Source: Myxococcus stipitatus (GTDB lineage Bacteria; Myxococcota; Myxococcia; Myxococcales; Myxococcaceae). From it: a stretch of 64,000 bases of DNA. A program made the position numbers and the translations under genes. The stretch spans positions 2,418,001 to 2,482,000 of the forward strand of contig NZ_CP102770.1 in assembly GCF_038561935.1 (NCBI RefSeq), read 5' to 3'. Of this stretch, positions 33,574-48,665 are shown in pieces (position 1 is the first letter of the stretch; each line of letters begins with the position of its first letter). The notes under the pieces are model-generated. The model did not search any database, had not been told where the DNA came from, and saw only the letters and a program-made list of their open reading frames with translations.

Positions 33574-34482
33574 ATGTCGAAATATGGCGTGCAGAAGGCC
33601 GAGCCGATGTGGGTGATTCGGATTCGCCTCATTCTCTTACATCTCGGCGCCCTCGCCGTGTTCTTCGTCCCCTTCCAGTGGGAGCTCGTCGCGCTGGCGG
33701 CCATCAGCTACTTCCCTCGCATCCTCGGGGTGGAGGCGGGCTACCACCGCTATTTCTCACATCGGTCCTTCAAGACGAGCCGGGTGTTTCAGTTCCTGAT
33801 TGCGGTGCTGGGCTCCTCGTCCGGGCAGCGGGGGGTGCTGTGGTGGGCCGCGCACCACCGGGCGCATCACCGGCACACGGACACGGAAGAGGATGTGCAC
33901 TCCCCGGTGCATGGCTTCTGGAAGTCACACATGGGCTGGCTGCTCGAGGAGAAGAACGCGGACACCCACCTGGACCATGTGGCTGACTTCGCGTGCTTCC
34001 CGGAGCTGCGGCTCATCAACAAGTATTACTACGTCCCCGCGCTGCTGCTGCTCGTGGGGCTGGGGGTGGCGGGCGCCATGGGATGGCTGGGGCCCGATAT
34101 CAATGCCTGGCAGGCCGTGGTCTGGGGGTTCTTCCTGCCCACGGTGCTGGCGCTCCATTCCATCCTGGCGGTGAACTCCCTGGCACATGGCAACGGGCGC
34201 TGGGCCAGCTACCGGCGCTTCGCCACGCGGGACTTGTCTTTGAACAGCATCTGGCTGGCGCTGCCCAGCGTGGGGGCCGGGTGGCACAACAATCATCACC
34301 GCTTCAGCGCCAGCTCGCGGGCGGGGTTCACCTGGTACGAAGTGGACCTGAGCTATCTGTGGCTGAGGTCGCTCGCCGCCTTGCGCCTCATCTGGGAGCT
34401 GCGCCCCGTCCCCGCGGAAATCATGCGGCAAGGTGGACTGCTGGCGGAGGAGAAGCCCAAGGTCGACCAGACGATGGGCTGA
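33574..34482 (+). CDS. Acyl-CoA/acyl-lipid desaturase, stearoyl-CoA desaturase type
   Basis: 302 aa from ATG 33574 (CTGGAG upstream). It is a membrane di-iron desaturase. His boxes: HRYFSHRSF (58 onward), HRAHHRHTD (95 onward) and HNNHHRF (238 onward), with a further H in NSLAHG. This is the delta-9 (SCD/Ole1) pattern, about the usual length. It introduces a double bond in a saturated acyl chain using O2 and an electron donor. It runs toward the lipid-polyketide operon and ends 59 nt before its last gene, with a hairpin between. It may supply an unsaturated starter or be general membrane metabolism. Confidence 0.94.
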   Translation: MSKYGVQKAEPMWVIRIRLILLHLGALAVFFVPFQWELVALAAISYFPRILGVEAGYHRYFSHRSFKTSRVFQFLIAVLGSSSGQRGVLWWAAHHRAHHRHTDTEEDVHSPVHGFWKSHMGWLLEEKNADTHLDHVADFACFPELRLINKYYYVPALLLLVGLGVAGAMGWLGPDINAWQAVVWGFFLPTVLALHSILAVNSLAHGNGRWASYRRFATRDLSLNSIWLALPSVGAGWHNNHHRFSASSRAGFTWYEVDLSYLWLRSLAALRLIWELRPVPAEIMRQGGLLAEEKPKVDQTMG

Positions 34483-34500
34483 GGCTTCGGGGCACCCGGG

Positions 34501-34524
34501 CCCCGCCTCGTGGTGGAGGCGGGG
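34501..34524. terminator. Bidirectional hairpin between convergent genes
   Basis: CCCCGCCTC (34501-34509) pairs exactly with GAGGCGGGG (34516-34524) across a 6-nt loop. It lies between the stop of the plus-strand desaturase (34482) and the stop of the minus-strand hydrolase (34542), where a shared terminator is expected. No clear T-run is present. Confidence 0.55.
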
Positions 34525-34541
34525 ACCCCTGGGGAGGACTG

Positions 34542-35420
34542 CTAGGCGGAGGCGACCACGCTCCGCGGAGCACCCAGTCCCTGGACCCACTTCTCCACCT
34601 GCTCGAGGACAGGCTCGGGCTTGCGCACCCAGCGGAAGTGGTGGAACGCCTTCATCCCGTAGTCGCGGGCCTGGAGCTCCACCTGGGTCACCCGCGCCTG
34701 TGACAGCTTGCCGGCGAGGAAGTCCGCGCACGTCTTGGGCACCAGCGGGTCTCCGGACAGGGACAGAATCAGCACGGGCACCTGGAGCCGGGCCAGTGCG
34801 GCGTCGTAGTCCACCGTGTCCCCGACGACCTTGTAGCGGCCCGTGAGGGCTTCATGGGTCCAGTCGAGAATCATGTTCAGCGGCTGCCGGCCGCCGAAGC
34901 CCACCTTGTGGCCCGGGAAGTAGCCCAGCGTCTGGTCGATGGCGCGCACCAGGCGGATGCCCATGTGGCGCTTGAACTTCATCCCGGAGGGCATGGAGCC
35001 GTAGTAGTTGGAGCCGCCCGCCAGGACGATGACGCCATCCACCTGGCCGGGGTTCTGGCTGGCGTGGAGCAGCGCGAACTGGCCGCCCAGGCTGTGCCCC
35101 GCGACGATGAAGGGCTTGCCCGCCGCCTGCGCCTTGAGCTTGGGCAGGAGCGTGGCGAGGTCGACGTTGAGGACCTCCTTGTAGCCGAAGTTCTGCCGCT
35201 TCACGTCCTGGACGGAGCTCTGCTTCATGCCGCGCAGCTCCACCGTGGCCACGCGATAGCCCAGCTTCGCCCAGGACTCGGCGAGGCCCCGGTAGAACTC
35301 CACCCCCACCCCGAGCGCCGGCAGGAAGGCGATGACACCCTTCTCGCCAGGGGTCTGCTCTCCAAACCACTCGATGACTGTCTGGGTCTGGTCCGGGAGC
35401 TGTTCCTGTTGGGTCTTCAT
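34542..35420 (-). CDS. Alpha/beta hydrolase, last gene of the lipid-PKS operon
   Basis: 292 aa from ATG 35420 (GAAGG just upstream). Serine hydrolase of the lysophospholipase/aminopeptidase-like group. Nucleophile S110 in GHSLGG (108-113); acid in LSGDPLVP; catalytic His probably in KAFHHFRWV. No signal peptide. The gene starts 19 nt after the desaturase gene and is the last of five co-directional genes. The PKS proteins carry no thioesterase domain, so it is a good candidate for product release or hydrolysis (inference). It could also be an unrelated esterase. Confidence 0.85.
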   Translation of the reverse strand: MKTQQEQLPDQTQTVIEWFGEQTPGEKGVIAFLPALGVGVEFYRGLAESWAKLGYRVATVELRGMKQSSVQDVKRQNFGYKEVLNVDLATLLPKLKAQAAGKPFIVAGHSLGGQFALLHASQNPGQVDGVIVLAGGSNYYGSMPSGMKFKRHMGIRLVRAIDQTLGYFPGHKVGFGGRQPLNMILDWTHEALTGRYKVVGDTVDYDAALARLQVPVLILSLSGDPLVPKTCADFLAGKLSQARVTQVELQARDYGMKAFHHFRWVRKPEPVLEQVEKWVQGLGAPRSVVASA

Positions 35421-35439
35421 GCGCGCGCCTTCTTCCACG

Positions 35440-36429
35440 TCAGTCCGCATTGCACGTCATTCCCTCCAGCATCTTCTGGCCTTTCCAGACACGGTAGAGC
35501 GGATAGGGCGCCGTGAGGTACTGCAACTTCTCCTCCTGGAAGATTTTGTGGAGCTTTTGGAGGTTGTAGAAGGGGCAGCGCGGGTAGGAGTGGTGCTCCA
35601 CGTGGTAGGTGATGTTCGCGCAGAACCAGCCCAGCAGGGGGTTGGCCACGGTGATGCTGTTCTTGCTCATGTCCCGGCGGCGCGAGTCTCCGCGGGGATA
35701 GAGCGTGATGGGCGCGTGCTCGTAGCCCCGGGTGATGGGATTGATGATGAGCACCACCACGGCCAAGGGCAGCCAGAAGATGTAGAGCAGCTTGATGGCC
35801 AGACCCATCTGGATGAGCACCACGTGGATGCCGGCCCAGATGCCCAGGTTGATGATCTGCTCCGTCACCACGGTGGCGCGCACCCGCAGGCCATAACGCG
35901 TGAGGGCGATGGTCGTGTACCACTGGTAATAGCGCCACAGGCGCAACCAGATGTCCTTGAGCTCCGCGGCGAAGTAGTACTCGTCCGGGTCTCTCTCCGG
36001 GTCCGCGATGTGCGAGTGGTGCCGCATGTGTGTCTCGCGGTTCACCGTGAAGGTCATGGTGAAGGTGGTGGCGTACAGCCGCCCCATCAGCCGGTTGAAG
36101 AAGTCGTTGCGGAAGCCGGTGCCGTGCATGCAGTCGTGGTGCAGCACGAACAGCGTGTAGAGACAGTGGCCCAGGAGCACCGACAGGCCGATGTTCGCCC
36201 AGAGGTTGTCCAGCACGAACTGCCCATACATGGCGGCGGCATACGTCAGGATGAAGGGGCTGGCGAAGAGCAGGTGCTTGACGCCATTGGGGCGGCACAG
36301 CGCCTTGATGTCCGTGTCCCGCTGAGGACAGAGCAGCCACTTCTGGGGCTCCGGACGCTTCTTGGCGACGGAGGCGTCCTTCGCGTCCTGTACGACGTCC
36401 ATGGTTTCAACGACGGTTTCCTTCAGCAT
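35440..36429 (-). CDS. Fatty acid desaturase (HHDCMH type) in the lipid-PKS operon
   Basis: 329 aa from ATG 36429 (AGGAGG 4 nt upstream). Membrane di-iron desaturase/hydroxylase of the PF00487 type. Three His boxes: HHDCMH (97-102), HMRHH (134-138) and HVEHH (276-280). Hydrophobic helices lie at about 55-95 and 190-230. Its start overlaps the 3' end of the second PKS gene by 23 nt, so it belongs to the operon and probably acts on the acyl chain or on the finished product. It is not closely related to the SCD-type desaturase encoded 1 kb away. The family also includes hydroxylases and ketolases, so the exact reaction is open. Confidence 0.92.
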   Translation of the reverse strand: MLKETVVETMDVVQDAKDASVAKKRPEPQKWLLCPQRDTDIKALCRPNGVKHLLFASPFILTYAAAMYGQFVLDNLWANIGLSVLLGHCLYTLFVLHHDCMHGTGFRNDFFNRLMGRLYATTFTMTFTVNRETHMRHHSHIADPERDPDEYYFAAELKDIWLRLWRYYQWYTTIALTRYGLRVRATVVTEQIINLGIWAGIHVVLIQMGLAIKLLYIFWLPLAVVVLIINPITRGYEHAPITLYPRGDSRRRDMSKNSITVANPLLGWFCANITYHVEHHSYPRCPFYNLQKLHKIFQEEKLQYLTAPYPLYRVWKGQKMLEGMTCNAD

Positions 36430-39400
36430 GGGTCCTCCTATTGGCTTGCGCGGTCGCTGCCCGGCTGTTGAGGATGAGCTGCGAGTCGAGGATGCGCTGC
36501 GCGTCAATCAGCTCGGTGCGTCCGAGGGTGTAGGTGAGCCACTCGTCGATATCCGCCGTGAGCCGCTCGGCGGTCTCCGCGCCGAGCACCCGCTTCATGT
36601 AGAGGGCGGTGTCCAACTGCTGCAGCGTCTGGGGCAGCTCCAGCGCGCTGGTGAAGGGGTCTTCCACCACGTGGGTGATGAGGCCCAGCTCCTGCGCCTC
36701 CTTGGCGGTGAGCAGCTCTCCGCTCAGCACCAGCCGCTTGGTGACCGTCATCCCCGCCAGGCCCTTGAGGTAGGAGAGGCCTCCCATGCCGGGGATGAGC
36801 CCGGACTTGATTTCCGGCAGGCCCACCTTGATGCCCTGGCGCACCAGCTGGAGGTCCGTGGCGAACAACGTCTCCAGGCCACCGCCCTGGGCGGTGCCAT
36901 TCACCACCGCCACCACCAGCGCGTCCATCGTCGCCAGCAGGCGCAGCATCGTCCGGGCCTTGTCGGCGAAGCCCTTCAGCGCTTCCTTCTCCCCCATCGC
37001 CAGGCGGCGGAGGATTTCGTTGCGGTCGCCGCCGATGGAGAAGTAGTCGCCGAAGTGCGCCAGGTAGACGATGCGCTTGTGAATCACCTCCGGCGCCAGC
37101 TCGCTCAGGCGTTGGAAGGTGGTGCACAGGTCGCCCAACAGCTCGTCCGTGAGGACGTTGGCGGGCGGGTTGTCGAAGAACAGCCAGAGGTTGTCGCGCG
37201 TGTCCTGGTAGAGCGCGAGCTGGCGTGAGCGGGGCAGGGCTCCGCCCGCCGTGGTGTTCAGGTCCAGCGGGCGCAGGTGTCCTTCCAGGGCGCGGGGGAG
37301 CTGGCGCTTGTGGGCCTCCTCCTGCCGCACCGGGCGGCGCTCGGAGGCCACCTTCACCTCGCCGTCGCTCCACGCCACGAAGACCTGCTGACTGCCCAGG
37401 GAGGGCAGCGTCGGGTCCGCGGGGATGAGGGGCGAGGCGACCTCGAAGCCCTCGTCCTTCATGAGCGCGGTCCAGCCCGCGCTGGAGACCAGCGGCGAGT
37501 CCGGGAGCCGCTCATGTCCGTCCACCGCGCCCCACCAGCCCGGGAGCAGACCGAACGTGTAGGTCGAGAACTCCTGCACGTCGACGCTCTCGTTGAGCAC
37601 CAGCGCTCCGCCGGGCCGCAGGAGCTTCTTCACGTGCCGCAGCGTCGTGTGCAGCTCGCGCGTGGCGTGGAGGACGTTGGTGGCCACCACCACGTCGAAC
37701 TCCTCGTCCAGCCCCTGGGCCTGGGGCGCCGTGTTGACGTCCAGCAGGCTGAAGCGCAGCGAGGGATGCTGAGGGCCCAGCCGGTTCCGGGCCTCGGCCA
37801 GGAGCTTGTCCCAGACGTCCGTGTAGCGGTACTCGCACGGCACACCCGCGCCCGCGAGCTCCCGCAGGATCTCCACCGTGGTGGACCCCGTCCCGGCGCC
37901 CACCTCGAGGATGCGCAAGGGGCGCTCGCCCCGGGAGGCCGCCAGTCCCAGCACGGCCCTGGACACCGCCTGGTTGTAGAAGCGCGACAGCTCGCTCTCG
38001 CCGTACACGGAGCGCACCAGCTCCACGCTGCCTCCGGGGAAGACCACGTGGGCCGCGGGCTTCTTGCCGGCGAGGATGAGCGGGTAGGCGTCGAGGCAGG
38101 CCTGCAACAGCGGCAGCATGTGCCGCAGGGGCGGGTGTGCCTGGGCCAGCGCGGCGGTGGCCTCGTTGAAGGGCTGCGAGCCCAGCCCCTCGGCGTCCGC
38201 CAGGCCCGGCAGCTTCAGCAGGGCCTGCGCCAGCCGCGCGTGTTCGCGCGCGAGGCTCCCCGCGCGGACCGCTTCATCCACCGGGACGGCCTTCCCTCCC
38301 AGCAGCCCCAGCTCTCTCAGCACCTGCGCGACGCGGCGGCGGGCCAGGGGCAGCAGCGCGTCCATGGCCTCTTGCATCTGGGCGAACGCGGGCCGGAACG
38401 CGGCGGTGACCTCGGTGGTGAGGGCCCGCGGAGGTGCCGCCACCGCGCTCGGGCGGGCGCTCCGGGCAAGCCCCCACTCCCAGCTCGCGCCCAGCTCATC
38501 CAGCACCGTGTCCTCGGCGGCGAGGATGGCGGCCTGCTCCCAGCCGGCCGCGAGCACCTGCTCCAGCGCGGCGAAGGCCTCCGCCGCGCGCAGGCCGTGG
38601 ATGCCCTGGCGCGCGAGCAGGGTGCGGTAGATGTCGTTGGCCACCGCGCCCACTTCGCTCCAGTAGCCCCAGTTGATGACCACCACGCGGTGGCTCCGCC
38701 GGGCCCTCAGCGCGGAGGCGTAGCCGTCCAGGAAGGTGCTGGCGGCGGCGTAGTTGCCCTGCGAGACGTTGCCGACGAAGGACTGGATGGACGAGAAGAA
38801 CAGCAGGAAGTCCAGCTCGAGCCCCTCGGTGGCGCGCGCCAGCGCCTGGGTGCCGGCCACCTTGGGCGCCAGCACCCGCGCGAAGGCCGCCTCGTCCAGG
38901 TCCACCAGCCGCTTGTCCTCGAGCACCATGGCCGAGTGAACCACGCCATGCAGCGCGCCCCACCGCGCGCGCACCTGCTGGAGTGCCTCCGCCATGGCGG
39001 ACGCGTCCTCCACGGAGGCCTGCACGTAGAGCACCTGCTCGCCGTACTCGCCCTCTTCGGAGAGCTGGCGCCGCAGCTCGTCGGAGAGCGGGCGACGCCC
39101 CGACACCGCGACGCGCGCGTTGCAGGTGCGCCGCAGGTGGCGCAGGAACTCCATGCCCACGCCGCCCGCGCCGCCGACGATGAAGTACACGCCGTCCTTG
39201 CGCAGGGGCACCGGCTCGGACGCGGGGGGCTTCGCGCTCAAGAGGCGCCGCTCATACAGCCGCCCCGCGCGCAGCGCGCGCAGCTCCCTCGGCCGCGAGC
39301 CCACCTGCTCCACGCGCTCCACGTCCTCGCGCCCCATGTCCTCGCGCTCCAGGTCCACCTGGGACACGCGCACGGCGGGGTACTCGCGTGAGAGCGACTG

Positions 39401-41052
39401 GAGCAGGCCCCACAGGCCGTGGCTCGCCTCCTCGGCGGGAGTCTCCCGATGGATGGAGTAGCCACGGACGCTCAGGGCCTTGAGCACCAGCGGAGACTGG
39501 AGCCGCCCGCTCGCCACCAGCGCGCGAACCAGGGGAATCGCCGAGGCGTGCCCCAGCCCCACCAGCCAGACCTCATCGCAGCGCAGCCCTTGCTCGAGCG
39601 CCGCGATGAAGCGCGTCACGGCCTGCGTGCCTCCCTCGGAGGCCGCGTTGAAGCAGCGGAGGGGGCCCAGGTGCTCCGCGAGCTTCGCGGACAGCCCGCT
39701 GGCGTGCGTGTCACCCACCAGCGCGATGGACTGACTCCCGCGCGCGCGCTCGCCCTCGCTCACTGGCAGCCAGCGAGGCACCCAGACCTGGGGCGTGGTC
39801 GCGGAGGGCGGCCTGGCGACGGGCGCGGGCTCGTCGCGCCGAGGCGCGGGGGCCGTCTCGCCTGTCCCCGCCAGGTGCGGGTACTTCTCTCGCAGGTAGC
39901 CCGCGAGCGCCGTGGCGGTGGAGCGCTCGAAGAGCAGCGTGGGGTAGAGCTGGACCTTCAGCTCCTTCTCCATGGCCTCGGAGATTTCGAGCAGCGCGAC
40001 GGAGTCCAGACCCAGGTCGAAGAAGGACTTGTCCGCGTCCGCGTCGGACCACTCCACCTGTCCATGCCGCGTCACCAGCGAGGCGATGAGCGACACGAGC
40101 GAGTCGCCCCCGGCCTCGGCGGGCGCGGTGGGAGGCGCCTCGGCGCGAGGCGCGGCGGGCACCAGCTGGAGGACTGGCGAGGGGACCGCGCCCGCGCGGG
40201 CGAGCAGGCGCCGGATGCTCTCGAGCGAGCGCACGCGCTTGACGCCGAACCTGCCCATGCGCACGAGCGGCTGGCCATCCATCCCGTAGATGGCGAAGGA
40301 GTGCGAGAGCACCTCCCGCCCGGCGATGTCCGCGTCGGGGCGCTCCACGAGCACGCGCACCTGCCGGTGCCCCTTGAGCGAGCGGGCGCGGAACTCATCG
40401 ATGGCGAAGGGGATGAAGAGCGCGGCCTCGTCCAGCCGCTCGCGCAGATGGAACAGCGGGACGATGGTGGAGCAGTCGAGGAAGACGGGGTGCAGCATGA
40501 AGTCCGCGGCGCGCGCGGAGGCCCGCTCTCCCAGCGACACCGTGCCCACGAAGCCGCCCGGGAGCAGTGGCGCGACCTCTCCCAGGCACTTCATGAAGCT
40601 CTCGTGGAAGATGCCGATGTGGCGCGTGACGGAGTAGCAGGCGTCCAGGTCGATAGGCTCGCCCAGGAAGCGGTGCAGGTCCGACGGCAGCGGCGGCAGG
40701 TCCAGGGGGCCCGCATGCCGGTAGACACACGTCATGTGGGACGTCACCTTGTCGGACAGGGGCTGGTCGCCCTTCCAGGGGACGCTGGTGACGCTGACGC
40801 GCCCGTGGTCTCCCTGGTGCTCCACCGTCACGGTGAGCTTGCGGTCCATCTCCGCGTTGGTGACCACCGGCTCGTGGAAGAGGATGTCGCGCAGGACCAG
40901 TGAGTCGGTGTCGATGCGGGCCGCCGACAGCACCTTGTAGGTGGCGTCGAGCATGGACACCCCGGGGAGGATGTGGATGTCCTGCACCCGGTGCTCGGAG
41001 ACCAGCGGGTCGGTGTCGCGCACCAACAGCTTGCTGCTGATTCGTACCGCCC

Positions 41053-41056
<4 letters not shown>
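36407..41056 (-). CDS. AT-less type I PKS protein: DH-ACP-KR-MT-crotonase, no KS
   Basis: 1549 aa. Order read from sequence: dehydratase-like domain (1-285; H22 and P31 kept in HxxxGxxxxP but the G is D26; D194 in FLDCSTIV is the likely acid); acyl carrier (about 318-392, LGLDSVALL, S352); ketoreductase (about 425-870, GGAGGVG 628-634, S756, Y769 in GNYAAAS); SAM-dependent methyltransferase (about 1000-1230, VFPGGSVELV then LEVGAGTGST); enoyl-CoA hydratase/isomerase (about 1280-1515, FGDYFSIGGDR, GTAQGGGLETL, LPEIKSGLIPGMGG). There is no KS, AT or thioesterase. The KS ending the upstream protein probably works with this DH-ACP as a split module. The ATG overlaps the upstream TGA by 4 nt. The enoyl-CoA hydratase domain could hydrate or isomerise an intermediate, or act in release. 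Confidence 0.93.
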
Positions 41057-46445
<5,389 letters not shown>

Positions 46446-46449
<4 letters not shown>

Positions 46450-48215
46450 GCGACCTCCTTGCCTCGGCTGGGAAGCGCGCCCGCGGAGGCGCCACTGGCC
46501 GCCGCGTCCGTCACCAGCTCCGCGCGGTCGAACTTCCTGGCCAGGTACAGGTCCCGGCAGTGGCTGCGCCGCACCTTGCCGCTGGTCGTCTTGGGCAGGG
46601 TGGAGGGCTTGATGAGGACGAGCTCCGCCAGACGCAGGCCATGCAGGTCCGACACCGCCTTGCGCGCCTGGGTGAGGAGGGCCTCCTGGGTCGCCGCGGT
46701 GAGAAGGGGCAGGGCGTTGCGGTGGACCTCGCAGACGACGACGAGCCGGGGCTCCTCGCCCTCCGCGCCGTCCACGGTGAACGCCGCCGCGCCGCCGACG
46801 CGCAGCGCCTCGTGGCTGTAGTAGACGGTGTTCTCGATGTCGTCCGGGTAGTGGTTGCGGCCGCGGATGATGAGCAGGTCCTTGAGCCGCCCGGTGATGA
46901 ACAGCTCGCCGTCCTGCCAGCAGCCCAGGTCTCCGGTGCGCAGGAAGGGCCCGTCACCCTCCGCCGTGCGCGCGCGGAACGTCGCCTCCGTGAGCTCCGC
47001 CCGCCCCCAGTAGCCCGAGGCCACCGAGTCGCCTCGAATCCACAGCTCGCCGATGCGACCCTCGGGCAGCACCGCCCGCGACTCCGGGTCCACCACGCGG
47101 ACCTCCATGCCGCCGTAGGTCGTCCCGCAGCCCACCAGCACCGTGGACGAGTCCTCCTTGCGCACCAGCGCATGTCGGGCGAGTGAGTCCGTGTCCACGG
47201 CCACCTGCACCGTCTTGGCCGTGTGCAGCCCGCCGCTCACGAAGAGGGTGGACTCCGCCATGCCGTAGCAGGGGTAGAAGGCCTCCTCGCGCATGCCCAC
47301 GGACGCGAACTTGCGGACGAACGCGTTGATGACGCGCGCCTTCACTGGCTCCGCGCCGTTGTAGGCCACCTTCCACGAGGACAGGTCCAGGCCCTTCATC
47401 TCCTCGGCGCTCACGCGGTTGACGCACAGCTCGTACGCGAAGCTGGGCGCCCCGCTGGTGGTGGCCCGCCAGTCGGAGATGGCGCGCAGCCACGTCCCCG
47501 GCGACGACAGGAAGGTCGTGGGCGCGAAGAGCACCGCCTTGATGCCCAGGAACAGCGGCTGGAACACGTTACCGATGAGCCCCATGTCGTGGTACAGCGG
47601 CAGCCACCCCACGAAGATGGTGCTCTGGTCATGGCCGAAGGCCTGCTGGACCGTCTGCTCGTTGTGGATGAGGTTGCCGTGGGTGACCATCACTCCCTTG
47701 GGAGTGCCCGTCGAACCCGACGTGTACTGGAGGAACGCCAGGCTCGCGGGCTCCAACACCTGCCGCTGGAAGTCCTTCGCCTCGGCATCCGGAATCGTGT
47801 CCGTGTTCAGCCACGTCATCCCCGGCGTCATGGACGCGGCCTGAGGGATGATGCGCTCGATTTGCGCCTGGACCACGGAGCTCGTGAGCAGGACGCTGCT
47901 CTGGGAGTCCCCGAGGATGCCCGCCAGCCGCTTCAGCTCCGTGGCGTTGCGCAGCGGCACGACGGGCACGGCGATGACCTGGGCCGCGAAGCAGGCCAGG
48001 ATGGCTTCGATGAAGTCGAGGCTGGGTTGATAGAGGAGAATCGCTCGCTCTCCCCGGGCGCCCGCCGCCTGGAGCCTGGCCGCAATGGCTCTCACACGGC
48101 TCGACAGCTGCGAGAACGTCAGCGCCCGCTGTCCGCCTTCTCCATCCAGGAAGACATATGCAACCGCGTCCGGCCGAACCGCCGCATGCTGTTCAAGGAC
48201 ATCAAACAAAGACAT
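46446..48215 (-). CDS. Fatty acyl-AMP ligase (FAAL), first gene of the lipid-PKS operon
   Basis: 589 aa from ATG 48215, chosen because GGGGGGAG lies 5 nt upstream. ANL-superfamily ligase of the FAAL type, which adenylates fatty acids and passes them to an ACP rather than to CoA. Core motifs: YTSGSTGTPKG (164-174), GWLPLYHDMGLIG (about 203-215), YGMAEST (317-323), RTGDLG and GRLKDLLIIRGRNHYPDDIE (A7-A8). The YHDMGLIG and GRNHYPQD-like motifs are typical of FAALs. The nearest carrier is ACP1 at the start of the next protein, whose ATG overlaps this TGA by 4 nt. A CTGTAA-box cluster lies 50-95 nt upstream. Confidence 0.94.
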
Positions 48216-48261
48216 GGCTCCCCCCTGCCGGGTGCTCGCCCCAGCCATTCTGGATTTGGAT

Positions 48262-48310
48262 TTCTGTAAAACTGTAAATTACGTGATTACAGAATAAGCT
48301 GTAACTGTAT
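48262..48310. promoter_or_regulatory. CTGTAA-box cluster with inverted repeat upstream of the FAAL gene
   Basis: Perfect 8-bp inverted repeat TTCTGTAA (48262-48269) / TTACAGAA (48287-48294). The box CTGTAA occurs at 48264-48269, 48272-48277 and 48299-48304, in reverse as TTACAG at 48287-48292, and near-identically as CTGTAT at 48305-48310. It is an AT-rich island in about 70% GC DNA, 47-95 nt before the FAAL start. The likely reading is an operator with several half-sites, overlapping the operon promoter. Confidence 0.55.
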
Positions 48311-48578
48311 TGCGGCGCGTCGCGAGCACACGAACCGTGTGGCGCGGTGCGCTGTCGACGCGGCTTTGAGAGGTAGGGTGGACCTCACCCGGGAGGACCA
48401 TGAGGCCCGGGACTCAAGCCTTGCAGCGTTCGAGCAGTGGTGACGTGAGCGTGGGTGTTGGCCGCTGGGACTCGTGAAGTGCGGATACTGCGTTTAGTGT
48501 GTAAAGGCTAATATCGCCTCGCGCCGTGCGTCAAGGCGATGTCCGGATTTGAATTATCGCGGGAGGCTGACATACGGG

Positions 48579-48615
48579 GAAACCACATGAAGGTGTTTCA
48601 CCTCCATATGGTTTC
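48579..48615. repeat. 37-nt near-perfect hairpin downstream of the EamA gene
   Basis: A 17-nt left arm (48579-48595), TTT loop (48596-48598) and 17-nt right arm (48599-48615) pair at 15 of 17 positions; outer arms are GAAACCA and TGGTTTC, inner arms AGGTG and CACCT. It begins 51 nt downstream of the EamA stop on the minus strand. No U-run follows in either direction, so it may be an operator for the region or a factor-dependent terminator. Confidence 0.45.
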
Positions 48616-48665
48616 GCGAAAATTGAGAGGAATTGAGGGGTGTTTGTAGCGCCTGGAGATACTCG

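Larger units (their letters stand above)
48216..48665. other. 450-nt intergenic region between FAAL and EamA genes
   Basis: No gene seen. It holds two regulatory-looking structures, annotated separately: the CTGTAA-box cluster near the FAAL start and the 37-nt hairpin near the EamA end. Local AT content is clearly higher than in the neighbouring genes, especially 48255-48310 and 48480-48625. Because the flanking genes are on the same strand, the region must hold the promoter of the lipid-PKS operon. Confidence 0.6.
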
